Shown piece by piece: positions 44,596 through 56,172 of a DNA stretch of 64,000 nt. The notes under the pieces were generated by a model that was given only the letters and a program-made list of their open reading frames with translations, was not told the DNA's origin and made no database searches. This DNA is from Phialocephala subalpina (Eukaryota > Ascomycota > Leotiomycetes > Helotiales > Mollisiaceae), in NCBI GenBank assembly GCA_900073065.1, contig FJOG01000015.1:815791-879790 (forward strand), given 5' to 3'. Position 1 is the stretch's first letter. Each line of letters starts with the position of its first letter. The translations under genes were made by a program, and so were the position numbers.

Positions 44596-46376
44596 ATGTC
44601 TGAATTTCGCTATCTTTCTGCTAGCACCATCTTGTCCAATCTGCCATGGTTGATTCTGGCAGCAATCGTCTCAAATGCGCTGCTTCAGAAGTTCAAACCT
44701 GGCCTGAGTAAGATCCCAGGACCACAGCTTGCTTCTGTGACGGATCTATGGCGATTCTTTGTTACTTGGAGACGAAGGCCTGAATTGGCTCATCAGTATC
44801 TTCATGCCAAGTATGGTGATGCTGTTCGGCTGGGACCGAATATGGTCTCGATTTCTGATTTGAAAGTTGTCAAAGAGATTTATGGGTTCAATACTGCATA
44901 TGTCAAGGTTTGATTGACTCTCAATATCTGACGGACAGCCAAACCCGTCAAGGGGCATTGGCATTATCTCTTACCCTTCCTGGATCATCCAGCGGAGAAC
45001 GTCTGGGCGCTGACACCCACGTGCAGTCCGAATTTTACCCCGTACAACGAACTGTAGCTCAAGGGAAGTCGATAGAGTCCCTCTTCAACACCACGGACAA
45101 CCGCTACCACGCCAAACTTCGAAAAGCGATAGCCAGTACCTACGCTGTTAGCACTGTGGCCCAATTCGAACCACTCGTCGACTCTACCATCTCCACCCTC
45201 ATCAATGAGCTTGACCAGCGGTATCTCGACAAAGATGGCGATGCTGGCGTTTGTGACTTCGGAACTTGGCTACATTACTTTGCTTTCGATGTCATTGGAG
45301 AGCTCGCCTTTACGGAGAGAATTGGATTTCTGGAACGTGCAACTGATGTCGACGGCGTCATCTCAAATCTCCAGACGATTGTGAACTACTTTTCAGTTGT
45401 GAGTGATCATCGTATCCCTTGTGGATCTCTGCTAAAACATATTTCTAGGTCGGACAAATGCCCTGGCTAGACAAAGTCCTGATGAAAAACCCCATCCGAA
45501 TGTTTCTGTCCGCCCACGGCATCGGTCAAAAATTGTCCCCTATTCCAGCCTTCGCCGGAAAACGCATCATCCAACGCGTATCAGCAAAAAAGTCCATCGA
45601 AGCCTCAAACTCAACCCTACCACCCGACATCCTCGACCGCTTTCTGCTCCTCAAAGAAAAGGATCCAGAGTTCTTCGACGACAGATTGATCCTCGGCCTC
45701 ATGGTCGGCAACGTCTTCGGAGGCGCGGATACAACCGCTATCACTTTACGAACAGTCTTCTACTGTCTGCTTAAGGAGCCGCATACGATGAAAGCTTTGT
45801 TAAAGGAGCTCAACTCAGCGCACTTTTCGAGAGACGACGGAATCGTGCTTTGGAAAGAGAGTAGAGAGTTACCGTATCTCACGGCAGTTATCCAAGAATC
45901 TCTCCGCCTGCATCCAGCTATCGGTCTCCCTCTCGAACGTGTCGTTCCTGCTTCGGGACTACAGGTCGGGAAGTATTTCTTACCAGCTGGAACGATTGTT
46001 GGAGCGAGCGCTTGGGTGTTGCATCAGAAGGAGGATGTGTTTGGGGAAAGGTGTGGGGAGTTTAGACCGGAGAGGTGGATTGAGGTTAGTGAGCAGAGGA
46101 AATCGGAGATGAATTCTGCGATGTTTGCGTTTGGTGGGGGAAGTAAGGAGTGTCTTGGGAAGAGCATTAGTTATCTGGAGATGTATAAATTGATTCCGAC
46201 GATTTTAAGGAGATATACGGTATGTTGCTGTGATATTTTGGGGATTGTTGGGAGCTGACATTCGATAGTTGAGTCTTGCGGATCCGCAGAAGGAGTGGAA
46301 GCTTGAGAATGCTTTCTTCGTTAAGCAGACTGAGTTCTATGTTCGACTGCAGCTAAGATCGGAAGGGGAAGCATAA
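44596..46376 (+). CDS. Cytochrome P450 monooxygenase (pisatin-demethylase-like class)
   Basis: Four exons: 44596-44907, 45027-45398, 45449-46219 and 46269-46376, all joined in phase 0 (520 aa). Donors are GTTTGA, GTGAGT and GTATGT; acceptors are GTGCAG, TTCTAG and GATAG. The N terminus has a membrane anchor (ILSNLPWLILAAIVSNALL) and the proline hinge KIPGPQLAS. The I-helix reads GNVFGGADTTAITLR, the K-helix VIQESLRLHP, the PERF-like motif FRPERW, and the heme loop FAFGGGSKECLGKSIS with the Cys ligand. The usual Arg two residues before the Cys is Lys here. The overall pattern resembles the large fungal group annotated as pisatin demethylase/benzoate hydroxylase-like. It should act on the ER membrane with NADPH-P450 reductase. 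The substrate is unknown and no cluster partners adjoin it. Confidence 0.93.
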
Positions 46377-46807
46377 TTGGCCTGTTACAGTCTGCTATAT
46401 CCTAATGTAATCTGAGTATTCCTACGCAGACAGCCGTTACATCAGTTGGCGGGAATGCGCACCCCGAGTCCTGTCTAGACTCGAGGCGAAATAGAAAACT
46501 CGCCTGTTTACGCTTTCCCCCCTTTCCAAGACCAGAAACTCAACACTGGTCGTGATGGCGTCACTAGATGCACAAACACGTGCAGGCCGACTACGGACGA
46601 TAACTAGTACGCTAATGCAAGACATCTTATCGTTGGTGAGACAAGATCCTAAAAACAAACCATACATTAGGTCATTTGAACCACCATCACCCAGCCTCCT
46701 ACTTCTTCCCAACCTCACTCCCTCGAGATCCTCGACATCCCTCATCATCCACCCATCAAACTGTCTCCGAGACCTCCACATCTCGTCAAACATACATCAG
46801 TTTCACG

Positions 46808-47335
46808 ATGCATATTCTCCTTATCACAACCCCGCTCTTCGCGAGCCTAGCATCTGCGGGGATCTTCGACTCAATACAAAGCGTCGTAAAGACCGACGAC
46901 CCAGCAAAGGCACTCGCCTCCTGGTCCTACACCGAATGCGGCCACGCCAACGACCCCATAACCCTCCACTCCGTCTCCGTCTCCCCTGATCCTCCCGTCC
47001 CCGGCTCCCCCCTCTCAGTAAACATCTCCTTCACAGCCAACGAACCAATCCTCACCGGGGCCTACATCGACGTCGTCGTCAAAGTTGGCTACATCAAGAT
47101 ACTGCAAAAAGAAGTCGATCTCTGCGAGGAAGGTGGGGTTCTGAAAGATACGGGGATTAGCTGTCCGGTGGAGAAGGGAGACCATGTCTTGAGGAAGGAG
47201 GTGGATTTGCCGAAGGAGATTCCGCCGGCGAAGTTTACGGTTAACGCGAAGGGGTATACGGTGCTGGATGAGGATATGTTTTGTGTGGATGTTTTTGCGG
47301 ATTTTTTGACAAATGTGGGGAGGGTGGGGTTGTGA
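46808..47335 (+). CDS. Phosphatidylglycerol/phosphatidylinositol transfer protein, ML (NPC2-like) domain
   Basis: The intact 175-aa ORF starts at the ATG at 46808 after a short leader. It has a signal peptide (MHILLITTPLFASLASAG) and an ML domain with the expected cysteines: WSYTECGHANDPITLHSV, then VDLCEEGG, GISCPVEKGDH and MFCVDVFADF. The segment LSVNISFTANEPILTGAYID matches the beta-sandwich wall of NPC2-type lipid binders. Fungal members are annotated as PG/PI-TP, small secreted or vacuolar sterol and phospholipid carriers. The length is normal for the family. It starts about 430 bp after the P450 stop on the same strand but nothing links them functionally. Confidence 0.92.
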   Translation: MHILLITTPLFASLASAGIFDSIQSVVKTDDPAKALASWSYTECGHANDPITLHSVSVSPDPPVPGSPLSVNISFTANEPILTGAYIDVVVKVGYIKILQKEVDLCEEGGVLKDTGISCPVEKGDHVLRKEVDLPKEIPPAKFTVNAKGYTVLDEDMFCVDVFADFLTNVGRVGL

Positions 47336-49122
47336 GGATAGGAATACTGTGGGTTGAGAAGGAGATGATGATGGAGGTGGGAAGAAGGTTTCGGGCACTA
47401 TAGGGTGCGGCCTTCGGTTTGGGTACTTTACTTACTAATCGCATCATTTAGTTCCACTTCATCGACAAGGTCCGAGCCGTGCCTTTCTAATTTCTCTCTT
47501 CCGATGGCGGGTTCCCCGCATTGTTCCTCAAGAGGCTGCTTTGGCTTCATCTTCGCTCCGCAAGATTTGCATGCCTCAATCTCGCCTCATTCTATACAGT
47601 GCTTGAATGCCCGCCAACCCGCATATTCAGTCTCGAGGACAAGTTAGCCTTCGCTGTCCAGATGAACATCTGCACCCATCAAGATCGTCAAGTGACCTTG
47701 GAGCTTGGAGCTCTCTTCGGTTCTCAAAATGCCGCCCCGCCATTCCCCACGACAACACCGAAGTCGAAGACCGCCACAGCCGCATCGTGTCTCTCTCTGG
47801 AAGTTCTTTCGATCTTCGGCTTTGTACCGTGTCGATTACATACTTCTCTCGGGCGTGTCGGAATTTAAAAACGTCACCTATGCCGAGTACCGGCAGGAGC
47901 AAACAGGAAGACTTCCCTATGCTCTGCGGTCGAGCCTGCCGAGTCGAGTCTGCACCATATCACTAGTTCCTAAGCTTCATGAAATCAAGGAAGGAATCAT
48001 ATCAGTTCTCAACCAAGCCCACGATCTTGAACTTGCGCTTGCCTTGAGGCGGTTAGATGCACATGATGTGAACGAGACAGCAATAGAAAAAGCAACATTG
48101 CTTCTTGAAGGGCCAAAACATCAGCAATTCTCTTTCTCGTTCGGATATGACAAGCTATCTCTGCTTGAATGTTTGTCCTTGTCAGAGAACTTTTGTTAGC
48201 ACAAGTTAGCATTGATCATTAACAAATATCTTGACTTGTATCGACTTTCACATCAGTATGGTAGTGCTATTGCGCGTCTAGAAAGAGGGGTCGGACGCTG
48301 TAGCCTGGCAAAAGGAAAAGCTGGAGGAGGTACTTGAGGGTAGGACTGGAACTCGAAACTCACTGGGACAATGAAAACTTGAAAATTTCCTTTTCGATTG
48401 TTGCGACGCGAAAATGTAGCATGAAGGACAGAAACTCGAGCTTGCCCGACTTGGATTGGACACGGTAGATTGGAATAACATGCTCGGGTTTCACGATTTT
48501 TTCTTTCATTCTGTCTTCTGCTATCGCACTCGCTTGCTTTGCAATGGAAAACGTATCACACAGTTGGATTCCCCCCACTTCCAGTCGTGTTTGAGAAAGG
48601 GTACATGGCAGAGCCTCATTTGTCTCATTATTGTTTTCGAGCATATTGTGAGCAACCGCCCATCAATGCAAGCTGCAGCCCTACCAACTTTCTGCTCCGG
48701 TACTACATTCACAGATCCTGATCGTGGCAAGAGTACAGCACGTCAAGTCTACGAAGTGGCTCACGAAGCAAACACGAGTGGGACACTTCTTTCGGCTGTT
48801 CGTTGGTTCAATAGATCGCTTCGCTTTCTCCATCGGGTGGCTGCATGAAGGACAGGCCGAAGATCGTACAGTACAAGAATCGGAACTTCGAGGTGGGAAC
48901 ACGAGTAGTCCACGCGACCTCTCACCAAGCCTCACTTTCAAAGTGTTGAGGTCTGCCCCTTTTCTCCCGTTGTTGTCTTGGCCTAGTACCCTCGTCTTGA
49001 TATCCTGCTTCGTAATTGTTTTAAGCGCAAAGTATACGACCCGAGGCCAAATGCCGACTTGCGAAGCCCGATTCGAGCAGAAAGAATCCCTTTCCGAGAG
49101 GAGGTGGAGGTCCAGATTTCGG
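47336..49122. other. Intergenic region with one weak ORF
   Basis: A plus ORF from the ATG at 47729 to 48199 (156 aa; basic Arg/Pro start, then IKEGIISVLNQAHDLELALA and SFSFGYDKLSLLECLSL) may be coding but has no recognisable domain. Frames at 48456-49122 run into the 2EXR gene but lack motifs and probably represent its promoter and leader. Confidence 0.35.
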
Positions 49123-50160
49123 ATGGAGCAACGCGATCTCGCCCAAGATTCAAGCACGATCGTAGGCGAAGCTTCGTCCAGCAGCCTCGATGTACACCTC
49201 GCAGACCCGCCCATTTTCAGTGATGCTTGGTTCGAGAGTCTCGATCAACTCTGGGAGGATCCAGGTTCTGTTTCCACCGAGCAACTTACCAGCTGCCTTG
49301 AACTCGAGGAGGCTCACGTCACCTCTTTCACGATATTCAACCGACTCCCACCCGAGTTGCGGCAGATAATTTGGGCTCACGCCTGCTCCGAGCCACGGAT
49401 TGTTGATATATGGGAAGTCTCATTCAGTGACCACACTTTGGATGAGGATTACTTGCCGTGGCCCTCCTCATGGAAAGTCGAGCCTTACGCGTGGAAGAGT
49501 CATTCGGAAGCGCCCATAATACTTCGCGTGTCCAAGGAAGCCAGGACAGCGGCCCTGAGACACTACGAACTATGTTTTGGAACAGAAATTTCCGGTTATG
49601 GTCCTTTCAAGATCACAACTCCGGCAAGAATTTGGGTCAATTGGGAACAAGACCTCGTCATGCTTGGGGGCACAGAATTCTTCGACTGGAAATGCTTCAG
49701 GAAGGACGCTGCCAAAGTACGTCGAATCGCCTTGCCATGCTATATTGGAGACGATGGGAGAAACCTGGCATCAAACTTCCGACATTGCTGGGCACGATTG
49801 AAGAATCTTTCCGAAATAGTACTCTATGATGCCTCCCAAGTCCACGGCTGCGAGGTTCCCAATCGGCATAGACGTATACGCCTTCATTTTACGACGCCTG
49901 ACGAAAATGCGGAAAACCAAAGGGAACTCTCTAGGACTCAAGTAAACGGGTTTCGGTACGGCAGAGGGAGAAACAGAGTAACACCTTCCGCCACACGCGA
50001 ATTCTTGGTGCAGGAACTAGCTGTTGACTTGGCAGAGTACGCCAATGAGAAGTTCCCAGATGGAGGTTGGAAACTTCCGATGTTGTGCTTCAGGGACTTG
50101 CGGATTGATGAAGATGGTCAAAAAGTGGAGGAAAGGCTACAATCATGGCTGAATGGTTGA
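49123..50160 (+). CDS. 2EXR-domain protein, copy C (intact)
   Basis: The ATG at 49123 gives 345 aa; the frame is open further upstream to 48724, but without conserved sequence. The 2EXR box FTIFNRLPPELRQIIWAHAC is followed by EPRIVDIWEVSFS, then LRVSKEARTAALRHYELCFG, the strand ARIWVNWEQDLVMLG, RRIALPCY and LSEIVLYDAS, all in the usual order. The C-terminal part (REFLVQELAVDLAEYANEKF) ends in SWLNG. The start of the box resembles the F-box LPxEL pattern, but the family (PF20150) has no established function. This intact copy is the reference for reading the decayed copies D, F and B. Length and lack of disruption suggest a working gene. Confidence 0.85.
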   Translation: MEQRDLAQDSSTIVGEASSSSLDVHLADPPIFSDAWFESLDQLWEDPGSVSTEQLTSCLELEEAHVTSFTIFNRLPPELRQIIWAHACSEPRIVDIWEVSFSDHTLDEDYLPWPSSWKVEPYAWKSHSEAPIILRVSKEARTAALRHYELCFGTEISGYGPFKITTPARIWVNWEQDLVMLGGTEFFDWKCFRKDAAKVRRIALPCYIGDDGRNLASNFRHCWARLKNLSEIVLYDASQVHGCEVPNRHRRIRLHFTTPDENAENQRELSRTQVNGFRYGRGRNRVTPSATREFLVQELAVDLAEYANEKFPDGGWKLPMLCFRDLRIDEDGQKVEERLQSWLNG

Positions 50161-51188
50161 GACGATGAGCGATACTTCCTACAAAGCTAGAAGGGCAAAC
50201 AATGCGCAGGAATAAGGAACATCACCGCCTATTTGAGGTAAATCCCGGGCCACAATTTCTTGATGGACCTGATTTCTGTTGTGGCAAATGAAAAAATTGA
50301 GCACAATTCTGCAGACGATAATTGGAAGCCTCCAGCAGTGAGGTTTGGGGTTTTAAGTCTTGAATATTTTAATTCAAGACTGTCAAAGTAGTCCTAAGCT
50401 GGAGGTCAAAAACACTCGTGCAGTGAAGACCCTCGATTGGGTTTGATAGAATGCAGATGCTGCATTGGGATCGTGGTATTGTTGGACTTACTGCTTGCAT
50501 GGGTTGGACTTGATGAATCGGTAGAAAAATTATTGTAGAAGCCCTTTTCTGTTCCTCTTTTTCTTTTGTCTGCGGCCAATTTATCACCTCTCGTTCCGCA
50601 AAAATCATGTGGACTTTGCGCATGCTCATCCTCATATGTCCATCATCGTACTCCTCGATTTTGAAATACTCCCGATTTGATGGCAAGCGCTACCCTCAGA
50701 GTGGCAGATATCCAAACAACATCCGGTGAAGGAGCTCTCAGAAACGAGTCACAAAAAGCAAACCAACTCGCAGACACGAGTTCCCAGCACTTGCATAAAC
50801 TTGTTTGCAGACTCTCGTTGCCGCACAGCCATTTCTGCAGCCGAGTTGATTGCTTGTTTCAGCCACTGGAGAGGTGCCTGACGTTCGCTCGAATCTCTCC
50901 CAGAACTTAGATCCTTCCCTTCCCACGGCATTTTCCCTTTATTCACGTCAGAATCTCGGACATCCGTCTCATCTTGCCTTCGACGTCTGAATCGCTTGAT
51001 CTGCAACATACATCGCATTCATAAGCATCGGCTCTTCTGGGAAGTCCAAAGGTCTCAACCTTTTTACCGTCACCAGGTGAATGTGTACCGTAAGTCTTCC
51101 ACTACATCCATACTCGAATGCCGGCGTCTGACTTGATAGTAGATGATAGTAGATCATCCACCTACAAACCAAGAACTTCGAAGCGACA
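50161..51188. other. Intergenic region
   Basis: No supported gene. Short ORFs (50369 minus, 50677 plus) lack motifs. The right part is the likely promoter of the decayed copy D. Confidence 0.45.
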
Positions 51189-51941
51189 ATGTCAGCGACC
51201 ATGTCAGACACTTCCATTCATCTTGCATACGTCTCTGCCGAAACGAGTCAATACGATTCCAGTCAAGACAATTCTTCCGGCACGTCCCAAGGAGATCATG
51301 ACGACACTGAATCACCTGCCTTCAGAGACTTCGGCAGACTACCCTCGGAGCTCAGATTGAAGATATGGGATATGGCTTGCTCAGAACCGCGCTCAATCGA
51401 TCTCTAGGAGCTCCAACTGAGCAAGCTGACGGATTACGTACGTGTGAGAGCCTGCGAAGGCGCGCCTTTCGCATACCTCAGTCATTCCAAAGCTCCGCCC
51501 GCCATACTGCATGTCTCGCAAGAAGGTCGTCGTGTGGGGAAGACGCACTACGAGCTGGAATTGGGGACAAAAATCGAGGATGGAGGAGAGGGGCCCATTC
51601 CGCGTTCAATGTACGACACCGGGTCGGATATGGGTCAACTGGAAATGCGACATTCTGTTGCCCGCACCATCCAACAATTCAGATGAGCTATGCTGCGACC
51701 TCCTCTCCCGACCCATAACGCGCTTGGCTTGGACACCCGTTCGGTAAAGTGCTGGATGTTTGATATCATGGACCACAGTTTTGACTTGCGTTCGGAGGTC
51801 GAATTGATCTTGTACGAGGCGCCTAAGAAATTTTATCGTCGAATGTTCGACCCAAAAAGGCCAATTCACTTCCGCCTCGCCACCGTTGCTGATGTTGATG
51901 AGCAGTCGGCTGTTGACCCTCGCAAAAAAATGGTGTCTTAA
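51189..51941 (+). pseudogene. 2EXR-domain gene, copy D, nonsense and frameshifts
   Basis: The frame from 51189 reads a Ser/Asp-rich leader, then the box FGRLPSELRLKIWDMAC and EPRSIDL, then TAG at 51405-51407. Copy C has EPRIVDIWEV at this place, so the stop replaces Trp (TGG to TAG). The same frame continues ILHVSQEGRRVGKTHYELELG. Near 51598 the reading moves to another frame for TPGRIWVNWKCDILLPA, and near 51740 to a third for FDLRSEVELILYEAP and DPKRPIHFRLATVADVD. One nonsense and two frameshifts make this a clear pseudogene. It lies only 1 kb downstream of intact copy C on the same strand, as expected of a tandem duplicate, but it is too diverged to be a recent one. Confidence 0.8.
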
Positions 51942-52341
51942 AAGCACGAAAGCTTGTACTGGACACCTTTGCAAAGGAAAGTCCGAAGCTCACACAACCG
52001 AATATGACATTCGCTCTCCTTCAAATCGAAGGAGACCTAGATGCGGATGTCATCGATGGTACAGGTGGCTCGGAATAAGCAACGTGGTGGTAGGTATTAC
52101 TAGGTCTAGAGTTGCCCTGAACTTTGGTAGAATTTTCGGCATGTTGGTGAAGATAGGAGGTGAGGGGTATCGATGGTTACATGGGATATTTGGCGCTTGG
52201 ATATGTCTCCAGTTCATGACAGAGATTCATAAAATGGCATGCATATTACTTAGCTGGATCCCAGGGCCTCAGAGGACGAACACTATAGCATCTGGTCTCT
52301 TGCATTCAGCTAACCTTCATGAACTCTCTTCTTCCTCAAGG

Positions 52342-54132
52342 TCATCTCCCCAACCCAGGATCGACTTCCACCCTTCCAAAATGCTTCAAAAATCTTCCCC
52401 ACACTGGCTTCCCATCCTCCCTCTCCCCCATCACAACAGGCCACAACACCCTCCCCGCTCCATCTTCCCACCCAATCGGACACTCCGCACTGCCCTCTCT
52501 CCTCCAGCTCTCTTCAATCTCCGGCGCTGCGCTCATATAACCGGGATCGACTGAATTTATCGCCACACGTCTCGATCGCCATGCAGGTCCTGCTTCAGTT
52601 TCGGTCAACATGTTCAGTGCTGCTTTGGTGAGGTTGGTATGGACGTGATGTCCGCTTTTGTGGGAGTGGTGGGGACGGGATTCGAATATTCCTTCGCGGG
52701 AGGAGATGTTGAGGATGTATGCCAAAGGCTTGGTTTGTGGTGTGTCTGGGAGGTGAGAGTGAGATCCCATGATGGGAAGGAATTCGCGGGTTAGGATGAG
52801 TGGGACGAATGTGTTGACTGAGTGCGCAGAGATGATGTCTTCGTATGGTATATCAGAAATGGATTGGACCCAGGAGGATTTTGACGGTGGAGGGGAGTTG
52901 GTTATTAGCGCAGTATCGTCTGAATGGGGCGCTTTTGGTTGAGGAACCATGGTGGCGGGCGTTGAATTTGCTGGATTATGTGGCAATTGCTTTCGTGATT
53001 CGGGCCCGGATCCAAGGAGTCGTGAAGACTGAATACCTCCTCGAACTCGTGCATCATAGCCAGATGCATCAAGCAAAAATGCACTTCCGGATTTTGAACA
53101 TTCGATAGTAAGTCGTTGTTCGTCCTGAACAGCCTTCCTCTCTTTCTCCAACGGATCCGTCAAAGTCTGAGCAGCGTTGTTGACGAGAATATCCAGCTTC
53201 GCCTCCCCATCTTCGCTCCATTCTCTCAATTGTTCTTTTACAACGGACACGAGCTGGAACACATCACTTGCCGCTCTGAAATCTGCACCAATGATCTTCA
53301 ATCTCTCTTTCCAGACACTGCAATCCTTCTCTGCTAGATATCGAGTCTCGGCATCACGCGGATATCTTGTCGAGACGATCACCTTAGCCCCGCATCTCAA
53401 CAGTCGAAGAGCAGTGTGATATCCCAGATTCAGTCGCCCGCCTGTGACTAAGGCCGTGCGACCTAGAAGCTGAAGGCTGGAGGGTAGCGAAAGATCAGAT
53501 GAAGCGAGGTTGAAGTCGCCGCATTGTTGGCAGAGTGCGGGGTACTGTGGGTGATGGGTTACGAGCCAGAATTGACAAATGTAGCATTTTCTTCCGATGT
53601 TCGTCCCCTGTTTGAAGCCTTGATTGACTTTGGCCTGCCGTCCAAGATTCTGAGGTTTTGAATCTCCTGATCGATTTGGGTCTTTCAGATGAGTGGAGAG
53701 CGCACGAAGGACATCGTCGAGTGGTGTCTTGAAGTTGACGTCCCCGAGATTCTGTGTCTTGATGCAATGGGACAACACTTGTAAAGTAATTTCCACGTCT
53801 TCCCTCGAGGGGCTCTTCTCTTCGAACTCAACACTCGGAAGAGTCTCGTGTCTTGAGAATTGGTTCATCTGACCCAGATATGCTTTGATACCCTGGACGA
53901 TGCCAGAATACTGTGCTCGAGTAATTGACGGACCATAACTTGCAGTTTCAGGACACAGCTCATTCGCAATGGCATCGCAAATATTCGTGTTCGCAGAAGG
54001 AAGATAATGCACTATAGGGCTTGGGAGTTTATGTGCTTTGCAGAGTTCTTGGTCTCGTCGAATTTGAGCAGCGATCGTGGAAGCAGTTTGAGTGGCAATG
54101 AAATCGCGACATGATGCCTCGGAATTCAACAT
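52342..54132 (-). CDS. Zinc-ribbon short-chain dehydrogenase/reductase-like protein
   Basis: The first true ATG is at 54132 (596 aa); the frame upstream of it has only non-ATG starts. Residues 1-180 are helical with no recognised domain. At about 185-215 is a zinc-ribbon-like CYICQFWL and CQQCGDFN (two CxxC knuckles). An NAD(P)-binding Rossmann domain follows (LLGRTALVTGGRLNLGYHTA, GAKVIVSTRYPRDAE, LDILVNNAAQT). The catalytic Ser region is YILNISSREGIF. The usual YxxxK is HVHTNLTKAALNM, with Thr where Tyr is expected. Similar zinc-ribbon SDR-like proteins with HTN-(M/L)-(A/S/T)-K occur in bacteria and fungi as I recall them, so the change is probably family-typical. Catalysis may differ from classical SDRs. 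The substrate is unknown. Confidence 0.82.
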   Translation of the reverse strand: MLNSEASCRDFIATQTASTIAAQIRRDQELCKAHKLPSPIVHYLPSANTNICDAIANELCPETASYGPSITRAQYSGIVQGIKAYLGQMNQFSRHETLPSVEFEEKSPSREDVEITLQVLSHCIKTQNLGDVNFKTPLDDVLRALSTHLKDPNRSGDSKPQNLGRQAKVNQGFKQGTNIGRKCYICQFWLVTHHPQYPALCQQCGDFNLASSDLSLPSSLQLLGRTALVTGGRLNLGYHTALRLLRCGAKVIVSTRYPRDAETRYLAEKDCSVWKERLKIIGADFRAASDVFQLVSVVKEQLREWSEDGEAKLDILVNNAAQTLTDPLEKERKAVQDEQRLTIECSKSGSAFLLDASGYDARVRGGIQSSRLLGSGPESRKQLPHNPANSTPATMVPQPKAPHSDDTALITNSPPPSKSSWVQSISDIPYEDIISAHSVNTFVPLILTREFLPIMGSHSHLPDTPQTKPLAYILNISSREGIFESRPHHSHKSGHHVHTNLTKAALNMLTETEAGPAWRSRRVAINSVDPGYMSAAPEIEESWRREGSAECPIGWEDGAGRVLWPVVMGEREDGKPVWGRFLKHFGRVEVDPGLGR

Positions 54133-54574
54133 CTTTTCCGCCAGAAGAACAATTTGAAAGGTGTGCCAAAACACTTGTCCCCTCTTTCACCATCTGAGTC
54201 GTATATTTTTGTAGGTTTTCTGAGGTCGGAAAAAGTCCTTGTGGTTTGGCTTTCAGCCTAAGCACGTGCTGACACGAAGGGCGCGGGGCACTGTACTCGG
54301 TGTGACTCTACTATGTTTTCTAGCACGTTCTCTCCCTGGAGTCATTCCATCGTTCTTCAATCCTGTGACTCTGTCAATTTCCTCCATAAATCTCTTCGTT
54401 CACGATTATCCTATTTTCAATCGCAACTCCCCAAGGAAGTCGTTCCCAGATTGATTCTGAATGCGGGGTTGGCGTCTTCCTATCTCATCCACACGAGCAA
54501 CAAACTCACAACACTTGCTCTTCAGAAGAACAGCTTTTCTATTTACCAGCTATTGACTTTCACATTCAACAAAT

Positions 54575-55923
54575 ATGGAGTCCGTACTACCTAGTCGACC
54601 TCCAGCTTTCATCAATGGCCTCACCCGCCTACCTCGCGAACTGGTGCATCGAGTCTTAGACGACCTCCCCATGATCAAGATCCTGCAAATCATCTCTCAT
54701 AAGATCCCATATCTTGATGAATGTATCAGATCCCACATGAGCTACCGAAGAGTATTCCCTTCTCAAAGGGAAATCGACAGTAAGTAGTGTTTGAGCTCCC
54801 TTACGTCAACCTCTCTCATTCTCATGGTGATATTCTACTTGCATGCCATAGACTGCGTTTGCTGCCCAAATTTCTGCATCAAACCTTCATACCTTCTAGA
54901 AAGAATAATCGCTAACTCCCCATGACTAGGGATATCGGATCATTTCATCTTGCACAGAGATATCTGCCGCTGGAAAAGCATATCCCTCACCCAGGGGCAC
55001 GTTTTCATGACTTCGAATCCGTCCTCCTCGAGACAATTATATATCTACGGGTACATGTCGTCCAGCCAGCTCGCTTGTACCCGCGAATTCATGAGCGATG
55101 AGATAAGAAAGCATGTGACTCTGCAAGACGCAGAGGTGGAGGCTCTGGCAGCGTTTGCATCTCAGCCTTTGCCCACTCTTTATAGCAGTCTCCAAGAATT
55201 GGAAATATGGAGAGGTATGGCCAAATCTCGTTCAAGAAGAGCTTCGCGGAAATTGGCTCTAACTCGCTCATAGCACGATGGGAATGGATCAGAGGAGCAA
55301 AAATCAAGTTCAACAAAGCAAAAGCCGCGCAATGGTTCAAGGCAGCAGAACTGATAGAAAGTCACCCTGGCAAATTGATGCTGAAGAAACCACTCGATCC
55401 CAGCCAAGGTCCTCCTCGACCCAATACAGCACATATCGCAGCCTATCTCCGGCGCACCGCCAACAAGATACTGAAACATCGACAATTCGGTCCGTATGGT
55501 GACACCTGTCGCCACAAAATCAACGGCCTCGTCCTGGTTCCCTACGACCGATTCCTCTGGACTTTCCTCGATGGTGTCAAAAAATGTCCACCAGAGACCT
55601 TCAAGTATCCGAAAGACATCGCAGCAAACTTGGAGTCCGTCCTAGCCAGTTTGACGAATGTTGACACAAGGCCCACTGGAATTGTGAATCGTATCGACTG
55701 GGGTCCGAAGAAGCCTGTCTTTCTCGTCAAGAAACATAGTGAGCCGGGCTTACATTTATGTCCATTGAAGAGTCTCAGTTCGAATGATCCGAGGGAGCTG
55801 GAGTGGCTGGCAGCATTTCTGAAAGTCGTCACGTGGATGGAAGGGAATGTGGAGGCGAAATCGGAAGTTGATGGTCTTGACGGCGCTGCGTTGGAGTTGA
55901 AGACATTGAAATTGGAGGTTTGA
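54575..55923 (+). CDS. F-box-like protein, three exons, function unknown
   Basis: Exons 54575-54779, 54930-55214 and 55274-55923 join in frame (1140 nt, 379 aa). Intron 1 is 150 nt (GTAAGT, GCTAAC, GACTAG) and intron 2 is 59 nt (GTATGG, CTAAC, CATAG). The N terminus carries an F-box-like segment (LTRLPRELVHRVLDDLPMI, then KILQIISHKIPYLDECI). The middle and C terminus have no recognised repeat: WEWIRGAKIKFNKAKAAQWF, AAYLRRTANKILKHRQFG, YDRFLWTFLDGVKK. F-box proteins recruit substrates to SCF ubiquitin ligases, but the assignment rests on one short motif. Intron 1 is long for this genome, so a small extra exon within it cannot be excluded. Confidence 0.75.
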
Positions 55924-56172
55924 ATATGATGCCTAATATCAAGCGTGTGTTTTTGGACTCAAAGCCCTCTGGTCCACCATGAAGATCAATCTCGGTCACA
56001 GGTAGGGAACTTTTATTCGGCAAAGATGATATCTGAAGAACGAACATTGGAAATGACACGGTATGGATAAGGGGGATGGTTCGGATAAGTCTCTAAAATT
56101 GAAAGGCTAGAAAGCATTGAAGATTGTCTCAGCCCCCTAGCCAAGAACACACACACGTTTCCATTGCTCATG

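Noticed and set aside
44910..45026. Coding sequence in the P450 between exons 1 and 2
   Set aside because: The open frame here is intron read-through; the GTTTGA to GTGCAG splice restores conserved P450 sequence.
52342..52620. Plus-strand ORF near the end of 51886-52554 as a gene
   Set aside because: It is the antisense shadow of the zinc-ribbon SDR, and its front half is decayed 2EXR sequence.
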